Origin: a bacterium
GTDB taxonomy: Bacteria; Myxococcota_A; Bradymonadia; Bradymonadales; Bradymonadaceae
DNA: 64,000 nt
Reading direction: 5' to 3'
NCBI GenBank assembly: GCA_030427705.1
Contig: JAUIBR010000032.1
Coordinates: 1-64,000 of the forward strand
The position numbers and the translations under genes are program-made. Positions 33,468 through 42,696 of the stretch are shown here, piece after piece (the stretch's first letter is position 1; each line of letters begins with the position of its first letter). The notes under the pieces were generated by a model. The model saw only the letters and a program-made list of their open reading frames with translations. It had not been told where the DNA came from and searched no databases.

Positions 33468-35134
33468 TGCGCGTCCTCCTCGAGAACTTGAACGGTGCGG
33501 TATCGGAACGTGTCCGCGGTCGCGATCGCGACCATCAGGTCTTCAAAACTGCCGGACTCTGCGAACTTGTCGCGAATCTGCATTGCGGAGCAGAGGTCAG
33601 CGTCCTTCTCAGGATGGCCCAGCGCGTAGGTGATCCAGTGGTCTGCGATGCAGTCCCGAACCTCGGTTGCGTTGGAAAGTCGGGTCGCAACTTCGACGCC
33701 GCCATCAAACGGACCTTCCAGCGACTTATCGACCAGATTTAGAAGCTCACCTGATGCATCGACATCCTGACCGTTCTCGACGGTACGGAAGCGTCCGACG
33801 CCATCGTAGTTTTCGAATCCAAGACCAATGGGGTCGATGAGGCGGTGGCATCCTGCGCAGCCTTCAACCTCGGTATGTGCCTTGAACACTTCACGTGTCG
33901 TGGCGTTGGGATCTGGGTCTGGGGGTTCAATTGCGATGTCGTCTGGCGGCGGAGGCAGCTTTTGGCAAAGCAGGCGCTCACGCACGAAGATTCCACGAAG
34001 GATTGGTGAGCCTTGGTTGGCATTCGACAACAACGCCATCACAGCGGGTTGAGTCAGCAATCCTGCGCGTTCTTCCTTGGACATCGAGTATTGGGCTGAG
34101 TCACCGCGTGGCGTCTCACCGTACATCTCGGCGAGGTTGCTGTTCATGAAGACGGCGTTGGATGACATCATCATCTCAACATTGGGTTGCCGAGTGTGGA
34201 TGAACTTGACGTAGTCGTAGAGCGACTGCCGCCAATCTTGAATCATCTGGTCGTTGTATTCTGGGAAGAGCTCGGCGTCCTTGGTCATCGTCTCAAGTGC
34301 ATCGAGGTGGAGCCATTGGCGGTAGAAGTGCCAATACCCTTCCTGTGCCTTTGGGTCCTCCATCATGCGGCGGACCTCAGCCTCGACCTGTTCTTTGGTC
34401 GCCAACTCGTCGGCTGCAGCTTTCTCGAACAACTTAGAATCGGGCATGGAAGCCCAGATCATGTAGCTGAGGCGATTTGCCATCTGGTAGGAGCTGACCT
34501 TCACCAGGCCGCCAGGAGCCATACCCTCGGCGAGCTCCATCTTGTAGAGGAATTGCGGGGACTGGATCACCGCCTCGATCACGCGTTTGGCGGCGTCATT
34601 GAAATCGGACTCAGCGAGTGTGTCTTCAAACAGCGTGTAGAAGATGTCGGACTCAGCTTCCGTCGGCGGCCGTCGGAACGCCCGTGGCAAAAGCTTGTCG
34701 ATCATGGCCCTACCACAGGCCATGTCTTCGCTCTCACACGGCAGAAGCAGTGGTCGTTGTGTGTTGATGGCGCGCGACGAGATGTCTTCTGCCGCGTCCA
34801 AATACTCCCGAACGAGGAGCGGATTCACTTTGTGTGAGTCGGAGTTGTTTTCGAACCCAGAGACCGCATTCTCAGGTGGGAAGCGGTCTTTGGCGAAGGT
34901 CTCTTCAACACCCAAAAGGTCGCGAATCGTATTGTCGTATTCGTAGCGCGTCATCAAACGCATCGAGGCCTGCGAAGCAAAAATATCTTCGGTATCGCAG
35001 TCATCCATCGATGGGATCTTGGGTTCAACTGGGTCGGGCGTGAAAACTTCCTCCGTCGTTTCAGACGGAGAATCGCAGCCTGCAATCAGCACCCCAAACA
35101 GCGCCAGAGTCAGTAATTTCGTGGTAAAACGCAT
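33464..35134 (-). CDS. DUF1592/DUF1588/DUF1595-domain lipoprotein
   Basis: The 556-residue product has a lipoprotein signal (MRFTTKLLTLALFGVLIAGC). A DUF1587-like start (MTRYEYDNTIRDLLG) leads into DUF1595 and DUF1592 parts (LPRAFRRPPTEAE, RLSYMIWASMPD), then a DUF1588 part (RGIFVRERLLCQKLPPPP). A heme-like CxxCH follows (EGCAGCHRLIDPIG), and DUF1585 ends the protein. The CAGCH motif can bind c-type heme. The gene pairs with DUF1552, as usual. Together they are probably an envelope-localised redox or hydrolytic module of unknown role. The promoter region (35135-35203) has TTGACT. Confidence 0.92.
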   Translation of the reverse strand: MRFTTKLLTLALFGVLIAGCDSPSETTEEVFTPDPVEPKIPSMDDCDTEDIFASQASMRLMTRYEYDNTIRDLLGVEETFAKDRFPPENAVSGFENNSDSHKVNPLLVREYLDAAEDISSRAINTQRPLLLPCESEDMACGRAMIDKLLPRAFRRPPTEAESDIFYTLFEDTLAESDFNDAAKRVIEAVIQSPQFLYKMELAEGMAPGGLVKVSSYQMANRLSYMIWASMPDSKLFEKAAADELATKEQVEAEVRRMMEDPKAQEGYWHFYRQWLHLDALETMTKDAELFPEYNDQMIQDWRQSLYDYVKFIHTRQPNVEMMMSSNAVFMNSNLAEMYGETPRGDSAQYSMSKEERAGLLTQPAVMALLSNANQGSPILRGIFVRERLLCQKLPPPPDDIAIEPPDPDPNATTREVFKAHTEVEGCAGCHRLIDPIGLGFENYDGVGRFRTVENGQDVDASGELLNLVDKSLEGPFDGGVEVATRLSNATEVRDCIADHWITYALGHPEKDADLCSAMQIRDKFAESGSFEDLMVAIATADTFRYRTVQVLEEDAQ

Positions 35135-35203
35135 CGTGCCTTAAAAACAAGGTACTCTTTTGTCCGACATTCTACAGATAGCTGGGATGCGGGTAAAGAA
35201 GTC

Positions 35204-35229
35204 AAAGTGCGTCACGGATTGCGCACTTT
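35204..35229 (-). terminator. Probable rho-independent terminator of the alpha-2-macroglobulin operon
   Basis: On the minus strand AAAGTGCG / CGCACTTT (8 bp, 10-nt loop) follows the macroglobulin stop by two bases. The T-rich tail is broken (TTTGACTTCTTT), so efficiency may be moderate. Confidence 0.5.
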
Positions 35230-35231
35230 TC

Positions 35232-38200
35232 TCACTGCACCTGAATTCGACCAGCGCTGAATTCTGAAACGGGTTCTGGTGTGTAGAATCGGTAGGCCCT
35301 GAGCGGCGGAAACGTCACTGAACCCTTCAAGAATGGGATGAACTGCACGCTGTACGAAATCGACTGTTTTCCACCCAGCTGAGTGACGTACAGGCGGACG
35401 TGGGTCGGCATGACCTCAAACTCGTCGATAAGCCCCTGTTTTTGCATGTCTTCGAACTGATCAGCCGGGACGTAGGCACCGGGAATTATCGGGAGTTCGA
35501 TAATCAACGTATCCAACCTGTCGTTTGTGATGTTGCGGACCGTCGCCACCGCAGTCGCCACATCGCCTTTGGCCACGGTTGCTGGCGCCGTCATTGACAG
35601 AGCCATTGGGGCTTTCTCGCTATTGCGCGCCGCCGCTGAATTCCAGTCGACATGGTAGTTCACCGTGGCCTTCGCCATCGCCGCGGTGTCTGCGTCGGAG
35701 GCGACCGTTACAACGGAGTTCCCGGTGGATTTTGGCTCTGCAGAGAACCGAACAAGCGGTTGCGGTGTGGCTTCCACTTTGAACTTCCCGGGTTCGCCGC
35801 GACCATTGGCAGTGGGCATGGGGTCGCCATCAAGGTTGATTTGCAGATTGGCTGCCTTTGCTTTCGACCGCAGTTTGCCAAGCGTCCTGAGCGTCCAAAC
35901 CGTTGCCTGCGTGGTGCCCCAGCCACCGTAGCCCGACCGCTGGTTCGACAAGTAGTTGAGCGCCTTCGGAAGGGATTCTGCGCCCTCTTCAGCAACGATC
36001 ATCGCATACGCCGCCATGGCCGTGGTTTCGACATCGGCATAGCGGCCGTAGCCACCCATCCAGGTGCCGTACTTTGAGCCCCAGAATCCGTAGTCTTTCT
36101 CCCGCGTCATCGAGGATTCGAGCCGCTGAATCGCCTTGCCCGCAGACGCCTTTCGGCCCGCCAATGCAAATGCGTTCGCGGCAAGCGCGAGGGCATCGGG
36201 TGCTTCGGCCGCATCCAAGCGGGTTTCCAAACGATCCAGTGCGCGGTCGATGCTCGATTTGTAGGCTTCGGAATCGGTCTTGAGCAGGCTAAGCGCGACA
36301 AATGCCGTACCGCGAATCTGCCCGTAGTCGCGCGACCCATCGCGTCCGGCGACGTAGATTGGCCACGACCCGTCGTCGTTTTGTTTTGACGTTAGGAAGT
36401 TCGCAGCACGTGTCATGACCGCCTTGTCTACGAACGTGACCTGTTTCATCTCGGAGAGCTGAATCAGCCCGTAGGCGGTGAGCATAACTCGTGGTTCAGC
36501 CTTCTTGGGATACAGCGCAAATCCACCATTGGGTTTTTGGAAGGTCAGCATTTTCTGATAGCCCAGCCGCACCAGGGTTTCCGCGCGTTCGTTGGATTCC
36601 TGCCATGTCTGTTCTGGTGTGAGGTCGTCGCGTTTGGGCCACTTCGCGGGCTCGACGGTCTTCAACGTCTTTAACACCATGACGTTCGGGTAGTTCGCTG
36701 ATGACGTTTGCTCGAAACAACCGCTTGGCGAACGCAGCATGGCGTCAAGCCCTTCGAGCGCATCAGCAACAATTGAAGGGTAAATCTCAACATCGATTCG
36801 CATCGTTTCGGGGATGGAGCCGGTGGGTACCACCATGGGGCTAACCCAACCATCAGAGACCATGCCCGAATATACATCGCGAAGCTCACGACCATCCGGA
36901 CGTACCGACGCGGAACGCTTCACTGCGTCGCCTGCATCTCCTTCACCGGCAGTCACGGTTAGTTCTGCGCTACCATGGCCGTTCGCTTTGATCTTCAGCC
37001 ATCGAAGGGTTCGTTGGCCGCCGGCAATCTCTACAGGTGCGAGGGTTCCCACCTGCAGATTTGGCGACGCCACGACCGTTGGGATGACTTGTCGAGTCTG
37101 CGACGCGTTGTTCACGAACGTCACGGGAATCTCAAGCTCATCGCCGACAGTCAGATTGGTCGGGAGGTCCAGTTCGATGAAGAAGTCTTGGATGACTTTC
37201 ACCCCCAGCTGACCTTCGCCAAAACGGCCATCCACGGTGTTCGCCCATGCGTTTAGCCGCCATGTCGTGATCGAATCTGGAAGTTCGAACTTAACTTGCG
37301 CATTGCCGCTCGCGTCCGAGGTGACCTCGGGGATCCAGACCATCGTTTCTGGGAACCAGGAACGGACACGGGGCGCTTCGCTCTGGGCTGGCTTGGCGTC
37401 GGCTGGTGCTCCTCTACCCGCAGCAGGGGTGTTCATTGCCTTCATCTTCTTGCCCGACATGCCACTAGCTCGATCCTCGGCCATCTCGGCCATCGGTTCG
37501 GACGCTGGCATCGCAAACTGCGCTGGTGCCGCTTTCTCGTATTGGACGCCCGCGGTGAACACCAGTGCGCCCATTGAGCCCAACGACAAAGCACCTGCAA
37601 TCGTGGCCAGACCAAATGCGGCGTACCACTCGTTCTCGCGATACGAAATGAACACCCACATCAACGCCTGAATGCTGAACGCAATCAATGGAATCACGGC
37701 CGCAACAACCGGGAAGAACTCTTGCAGCACCGAGCCTCGTAGCCCATCCACGGTCCCCGCAAGCAGTCCTGCTGCGGCCAACACCAGCAAGTGGTATCCG
37801 AGCCATGAGTCCAATCGGATCGACTCAGAGCGCTGCGAAGCGCCCAAAATCCAGCACGAAACCACAGCGAACCAAACAAACAACCCACCAGCGAGCGCGT
37901 CCTCGTCAATCGCCGTCAGAAACCCAGCGAACACCCCGGCCAGGATGCTGGACAACACAAGAGCTCCGACGCGGCGCCAACTGAAAGCAGACTTGGAGAT
38001 AGAGACCCAGGTCTCCCGCGCACCAAGGCCGACCAGCACAAAGAGAAGCAAGTACAACATCAAGGCCCAGCCCTTTTTGAGCGGAGCGCGACGGGCCTTT
38101 CGGACGTCACGTGTGATGTCGCTTTGATAGGTGTTGGGCGAGTTGTTGACCGATTTCAAGCTGCGTTTGAGCTTCGAGTTTTGAACGGAAGCTTCGTTCG

Positions 38201-40082
38201 CGTTTCCGCCGTCGGTTGGCATCGCAAGGACGCTGACGACGTTGGCTGGAACGCCTCGCATCAGAACCGGCAGCGGGACATCTGAGCGTTCCTTCAGGGC
38301 GTAGAGCGCTTCGTCGACCCCAACCACCCCAAAGCTAACCGGAGCCTCCTGTGTCTCTTTTGGCGCAGGAAAACTAAGGTCCAACGTCGCTTGTTCGCCG
38401 GGTCGATACTCGGATTTGTCCATGTCGAGCGTGACCACTTCAGTCTCAGGCTGCGCCACCCAAACCGGGGTCGGTTGGGATACGTTGTTACCCGAGATGA
38501 CCAGAATCTCGCTCAAACCCATCGCGCTTTTTGGAAGTGTAACCTTCTGCGTTCCAGTCTTTGTGGCGTCTACGGCGAGGATTGGGCGTCCATGATTGCG
38601 CACGACGATCGCATCCGCGTTGGCTGGTGTGCTGATCTCGACCTCTTGAAGTGCGCGAACGCGAGGCTCGGCAACTTCTGCTTGGTTGGGACGGCTCTGC
38701 GGGTTGATGTTGAGGTTTCGCTCCAGCTCCATTCCGTTGGGGAATCGCGCCTTCACCGTGATGTAGCCATTGTACTGTGGCGTTACTGGAACCCTGAAAT
38801 ATCCCAGCGCATCCGTCTTACCTTCGACCTCTCGCTCCCCGCCAGACTCTGCGACGGTTAGCTTAAGCTGCACGTCGGCGACGCCTTTGGATTGAGCGTC
38901 GGTCACGTGAATGATGGCGTCTTGAGGTGACCCTGAGAGGAACTGCGCGCGGTCGGCGGGGTAGACAACCAGAGCATAGCCACCCGCGACTCTGACCGTC
39001 GTGCTGCCCACTTCAGCGCGACCTGCTTGCGACGCGACGGTAGCCCGTACTTCGATCCGAGCGCCGGCTTGTGTCTGCGCGGGTACCGGCCAGTTAACCG
39101 TGAACTCGCCATTTTCCGACGTTTTCCCGGTCAGCGTGTCGCCGGTGATGGTGCCGGTGAACACCTGAACATCGACCTTAACGTCGGCATCTTTGACGGG
39201 ATCACCGTAGGTGTACGTGGCCTTCACTCGGCCAGAAATCGTGTCTCCCGCACCAACGGTCATCTGATCCACGGCCACATCAACTTTGAATCGAGGCAAC
39301 CGGAAAGGCCGGACATCGAATCGCTTCTCTACCTGGGTGGTGCCCGCAGATGCAGTCAGCACGTACTCGCCCTGGACACACGGTGTGGCCAGGAGCAGCT
39401 CGCCGCTCGCAATCCCGTTATTGGAGGTCGCGAGGTCCTCCTGATAGACCAGGTTGCGTTTGGAATCGCGAATCTCAACTTTAAGCGGGCTCTTGAGCGG
39501 CGCACCGGTGTGTTTGTCCGCCAAGACCGTTCGGAACAGGATGCGTTGTCCAGGCTGATAGAGCGGGCGGTCCAATGAAATCGCCATAATCGGCGAAGTT
39601 TCAACGGGGATGTTTTTGACGATGAACAGGTCCTCGCCGTCGTGTTCAGCGTGGATGACCATGTCGACGGTCGTTCGGTCTTTGTCCTCGAAAGCCTGTA
39701 GTTCTGGAGGTTTGACCTCGACCATTGCAAGGCCGTTCTTGCTGACCTTGGCGCGACCAAGCTCGAGCACGTTGTCGCCGACGATATCCTCGACGGTGTC
39801 ACCTGACTTGGGGACAACCACGCGCACTGAGGACTGAGAAAAGTCCTCGTCGCGCCAGTCATAATGATGAAGAACGCCGACGACCGAGGTCGATTGGGTT
39901 GGTGAGAGCGACTCCGGCGTGATCGTCCGGAGCTGGTAGTCAGTCTTGCCGATGAACGCGATTGCCGCGGTCAAAATCATCAGCAGGAAGAATACACCGG
40001 CCCATTTCCAGACGCGGAAGAAGGTTTGCTTTGCCCAGGCAAACCACGCCTTGGCCGGGTGTTCGTGCTGATTTTCAGACAT
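35232..40082 (-). CDS. Alpha-2-macroglobulin-family protein with polytopic membrane insert
   Basis: This 1616-residue protein starts with a cytoplasmic stretch and a membrane helix (about 25-47). Macroglobulin domains follow (RPLYQPGQRILFRTV near 175, SEYRPGEQATLDL near 565). Residues 668-843 contain six hydrophobic helices, an insert not found in E. coli YfhM/YfaS. After it come a Pro/Ala linker and the canonical part, with WFPETMVWIPEV and the thioester motif GCFEQTSS (Cys1122, Gln1125). The final domains are the thioester-containing alpha/alpha toroid and a receptor-binding-like end. Bacterial macroglobulins trap proteases in the periplasm. An even number of inserted helices lets both halves face the periplasm. 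It overlaps the DUF4234 gene by one base. Confidence 0.9.
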   Translation of the reverse strand: MSENQHEHPAKAWFAWAKQTFFRVWKWAGVFFLLMILTAAIAFIGKTDYQLRTITPESLSPTQSTSVVGVLHHYDWRDEDFSQSSVRVVVPKSGDTVEDIVGDNVLELGRAKVSKNGLAMVEVKPPELQAFEDKDRTTVDMVIHAEHDGEDLFIVKNIPVETSPIMAISLDRPLYQPGQRILFRTVLADKHTGAPLKSPLKVEIRDSKRNLVYQEDLATSNNGIASGELLLATPCVQGEYVLTASAGTTQVEKRFDVRPFRLPRFKVDVAVDQMTVGAGDTISGRVKATYTYGDPVKDADVKVDVQVFTGTITGDTLTGKTSENGEFTVNWPVPAQTQAGARIEVRATVASQAGRAEVGSTTVRVAGGYALVVYPADRAQFLSGSPQDAIIHVTDAQSKGVADVQLKLTVAESGGEREVEGKTDALGYFRVPVTPQYNGYITVKARFPNGMELERNLNINPQSRPNQAEVAEPRVRALQEVEISTPANADAIVVRNHGRPILAVDATKTGTQKVTLPKSAMGLSEILVISGNNVSQPTPVWVAQPETEVVTLDMDKSEYRPGEQATLDLSFPAPKETQEAPVSFGVVGVDEALYALKERSDVPLPVLMRGVPANVVSVLAMPTDGGNANEASVQNSKLKRSLKSVNNSPNTYQSDITRDVRKARRAPLKKGWALMLYLLLFVLVGLGARETWVSISKSAFSWRRVGALVLSSILAGVFAGFLTAIDEDALAGGLFVWFAVVSCWILGASQRSESIRLDSWLGYHLLVLAAAGLLAGTVDGLRGSVLQEFFPVVAAVIPLIAFSIQALMWVFISYRENEWYAAFGLATIAGALSLGSMGALVFTAGVQYEKAAPAQFAMPASEPMAEMAEDRASGMSGKKMKAMNTPAAGRGAPADAKPAQSEAPRVRSWFPETMVWIPEVTSDASGNAQVKFELPDSITTWRLNAWANTVDGRFGEGQLGVKVIQDFFIELDLPTNLTVGDELEIPVTFVNNASQTRQVIPTVVASPNLQVGTLAPVEIAGGQRTLRWLKIKANGHGSAELTVTAGEGDAGDAVKRSASVRPDGRELRDVYSGMVSDGWVSPMVVPTGSIPETMRIDVEIYPSIVADALEGLDAMLRSPSGCFEQTSSANYPNVMVLKTLKTVEPAKWPKRDDLTPEQTWQESNERAETLVRLGYQKMLTFQKPNGGFALYPKKAEPRVMLTAYGLIQLSEMKQVTFVDKAVMTRAANFLTSKQNDDGSWPIYVAGRDGSRDYGQIRGTAFVALSLLKTDSEAYKSSIDRALDRLETRLDAAEAPDALALAANAFALAGRKASAGKAIQRLESSMTREKDYGFWGSKYGTWMGGYGRYADVETTAMAAYAMIVAEEGAESLPKALNYLSNQRSGYGGWGTTQATVWTLRTLGKLRSKAKAANLQINLDGDPMPTANGRGEPGKFKVEATPQPLVRFSAEPKSTGNSVVTVASDADTAAMAKATVNYHVDWNSAAARNSEKAPMALSMTAPATVAKGDVATAVATVRNITNDRLDTLIIELPIIPGAYVPADQFEDMQKQGLIDEFEVMPTHVRLYVTQLGGKQSISYSVQFIPFLKGSVTFPPLRAYRFYTPEPVSEFSAGRIQVQ

Positions 40083-41302
40083 TAAGCTGGTGGGTTACCG
40101 TTTTCCCAAGCGTTATTGAGAGACTGTTGAAGGAAGAATGGACCGACGCCGAGGATCATCGTCACGATGAGGATAATCGGGTCCATCACAGGCTGAACGC
40201 CCCATTTTTCCTGAAGTTCGACGGTTGAGTTGGCAACACGCCACCACAACCAATAGCCCCAAAGGCCACAGGTGATGATGGTGAGTCCAAATTCCTTCAT
40301 GAAGACAAAACGCTCTTCGCCGAGACCTTTATTGAGGTCGCCCATGTAGTTATGGAACCAGATGAGGGCGTAGAAACCGCATGTCACCATGATGAGGACG
40401 AAGATCTTGATGGGGTCTTTGACCTCGCCGCGCTGGTAGTTTCCGCCACCGCCGAAGCCTCCGCCTCCGCCACCAAAGCCACCGCCCGGTTGCATTGGGT
40501 TGTTCGGAGCTGCCTGTGGCATTCCTCCCGGACTACTGTCCATGGGACTTGCAGCCATGGGCGCAGCCGATGGGACGTCCATTTCGGGTTGAGTTTCTGG
40601 CGACAGCGGCGCACCACCAAATCCACCGGAGCCTTCAGATTGGGCCATTGGCGAGCCAAAGCCACCCGAGGGTTCAGTCGAAGGCGCAGGTCCAAAACCA
40701 CCTGACGGTTCGGTCGAAGGTGCTGGTGCTCCAAATCCACCCGAAGCTTCAGGTGCTGCAGCTGGCGCGTCCAAGTCCGTCGGTGGTCGAAGATCGCTTT
40801 CGCCGGGAGGTGCCGTTGACGCAAACGGATTTGGTTCCGCCGCGGGTTCTGGTGCTCCGAAATTCTGTTGAATGCCGGCGTCTACCGGTGCATCGCCTGG
40901 GCCTGGGACCGAATCCAGCATTTCCGTCTTCGCGGAATCTCCGGGAGCTTGCACGTTTGGCGACGGAATTGCGGCCCCACCTGGCGTCGGGAGGCCGGAG
41001 CCACCGCCAAGGGGCGGCAGACTTGGCTTTGGCAAACCGCCACCACCGCCTGCACCTCCAAGTTTTGGACGGCTCGGTTTTGGTAGCGCAGACCCAGCAG
41101 GGGCATCGGCTGGCGCATCATTATTCTGAGCGGCCGCAGCAGCTTTCGCCTGCTCGGCAGCTTCTTTCATCGCTTCGGGCGTGACCGCGGCGAACCCGAA
41201 CATGGTTTTCTGGCCAGAACCCTTGGTGAGGCGATTGCCGCAGTTTCCACAGTGGTTGGCCGTATCGGCATTTTCAGCGTTGCAATTCGGACAGATAATC
41301 AT
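40082..41302 (-). CDS. Zinc-ribbon DUF4234-domain membrane protein with Gly/Pro-rich linker
   Basis: The 406-residue product begins with a zinc ribbon (C4-x2-C7, C18-x2-C21; ICPNC, HCGNC). A long low-complexity part follows with repeated SGGFG and APSTEP and then a run of glycines. The C-terminal 120 residues form a DUF4234 membrane domain with about three helices, with FVLIMVTCGFYALIWFHNYM and LTIITCGLWGYWLWW. The zinc ribbon with linker and membrane domain suggests a membrane anchor or adaptor. Its stop overlaps the macroglobulin start by one base, so the two are coupled. It is the first gene of the operon, and the next gene upstream is a separate unit. Confidence 0.85.
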   Translation of the reverse strand: MIICPNCNAENADTANHCGNCGNRLTKGSGQKTMFGFAAVTPEAMKEAAEQAKAAAAAQNNDAPADAPAGSALPKPSRPKLGGAGGGGGLPKPSLPPLGGGSGLPTPGGAAIPSPNVQAPGDSAKTEMLDSVPGPGDAPVDAGIQQNFGAPEPAAEPNPFASTAPPGESDLRPPTDLDAPAAAPEASGGFGAPAPSTEPSGGFGPAPSTEPSGGFGSPMAQSEGSGGFGGAPLSPETQPEMDVPSAAPMAASPMDSSPGGMPQAAPNNPMQPGGGFGGGGGGFGGGGNYQRGEVKDPIKIFVLIMVTCGFYALIWFHNYMGDLNKGLGEERFVFMKEFGLTIITCGLWGYWLWWRVANSTVELQEKWGVQPVMDPIILIVTMILGVGPFFLQQSLNNAWENGNPPA

Positions 41303-41398
41303 CTGGAACTTTCCGAGTTAGAGATGTCGATTCGTGTATTCCTACGCGGGCATCCTGCGTCGAAGCACCCCTAAATGTCAATGTTCGGATCGGTTTCG

Positions 41399-42580
41399 CT
41401 ACGCTGCACGCAGGGTGATTCGCGTGATTTCGGAAGCGACGGCGAATCGATTTGGTGGGCCCCAGTAGCCGGTTCCGCTGGATACGTAGATCCAGGTGTC
41501 GTTGTGCTTATCCAGGCCGCGGCTGAACTCGTGATAGAGGCCAACGAAGAGATTCCACGGGAAGAACTGTCCGCCGTGCGTGTGACCGCTCAGTTGCATG
41601 CCCCAACCGGCCTTCTCGGCTTCATAGACACTGGTGGGCTGGTGGGCCAATAGGACGCTGAAGTCGTGTGCGGGGGCGCCTTTCATCGCCTTGTGCGGAT
41701 CGCTCGCGTATTCTGACGAATGCCGAGATGCGCGATAGTCGGTGACGCCGCCCATCAACAGGCGACCGCCGGACTTGGTGCGAATCAGCTCGTGTTCGTT
41801 GCTCAAAACCTTGATGCCACGCGTCGCGAGGTACTTTGTCCAGGCCGGACCATCCCAGTAATACTCGTGGTTGCCGGTGACAAAGAAGACGCCATGGTCG
41901 GCCTGCAGCTTGTCCAGCGCCTTCAACTCGGGATGCAGCTGGTCGACATAGCCGTCGATCAAATCGCCAGTAATGACGATCGCGTCCGCGTCCAACTTCA
42001 TCGTCTTGTCGACGACACCTTCAAGGAATTTGGCTTTTAGGGTGGGGCCGATATGCACATCTGAGAGCTGCGCGATCGTGAAGCCGTCCAGCGACTTGGG
42101 CAGTCCAGAAATTGGGACCTCGACTTCGACAACATCCGGGATTTTGCGAGCCTGTTGATGTCCGATGGTGGTGGTCGCACCCGTGATCGCGAATGCGCCC
42201 AGATTGAAGCTGGTGGTTAGGATCGTTCGACGCCCTTCATCGACCGGTTCTTCTGTCTTGGAGAATCGCGAGACGAACTTTACGAGGTAAACGAAGAGGT
42301 CCTTAAACAGGAGGATCAGGACCAGGGAAAACACGAAACCCATTCCGACATACGAGACGTAGGTAATCGCCTGGTACCACTCGCCGGTCGGCGAGTAGCC
42401 ACGAAGAAACATGACGGTCGGACCGATCATGCCGTGAATGGCGACGACGCCCCACGCGTATCGATTGTAGGGGGTCTTCAGCTTCGTATCTTTGATGAGA
42501 CGGATGCCGATATACGCATGAATAGCCGTCCACAGCGTGGTCCCAAAAACTGCAAAGATAACGAGTCGCCAGATGTCCAT
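41399..42580 (-). CDS. Membrane-bound metallophosphoesterase (YkuE/YaeI-like)
   Basis: I use the ATG at 42580, which has GGAGG eight bases before it; a longer frame opens at 42643. The 393-residue product has three or four N-terminal membrane helices. It then has a complete metallophosphoesterase site: LSDVHIG, ITGDLIDG, GNHEYY, LLAHQP and SGHTHGGQ. This is the class containing YkuE/YaeI (LpxH2-like, phosphodiesterase on lipids). All metal ligands are present, unlike the protein at 15.0 kb. It probably cleaves a phosphodiester lipid head group at the inner membrane, which is inference. It faces away from the acyltransferase gene. Confidence 0.88.
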   Translation of the reverse strand: MDIWRLVIFAVFGTTLWTAIHAYIGIRLIKDTKLKTPYNRYAWGVVAIHGMIGPTVMFLRGYSPTGEWYQAITYVSYVGMGFVFSLVLILLFKDLFVYLVKFVSRFSKTEEPVDEGRRTILTTSFNLGAFAITGATTTIGHQQARKIPDVVEVEVPISGLPKSLDGFTIAQLSDVHIGPTLKAKFLEGVVDKTMKLDADAIVITGDLIDGYVDQLHPELKALDKLQADHGVFFVTGNHEYYWDGPAWTKYLATRGIKVLSNEHELIRTKSGGRLLMGGVTDYRASRHSSEYASDPHKAMKGAPAHDFSVLLAHQPTSVYEAEKAGWGMQLSGHTHGGQFFPWNLFVGLYHEFSRGLDKHNDTWIYVSSGTGYWGPPNRFAVASEITRITLRAA

Positions 42581-42696
42581 GAGATTATCCTCCACGTCTG
42601 AATCGTAAGATGCAAACTCGACGGGGTAGGGCTCAATTCCCACGGCTTAGGGTCTCGTGTTACGATCCCGCTTTATCTTACGAATTCGCGAAGGCC

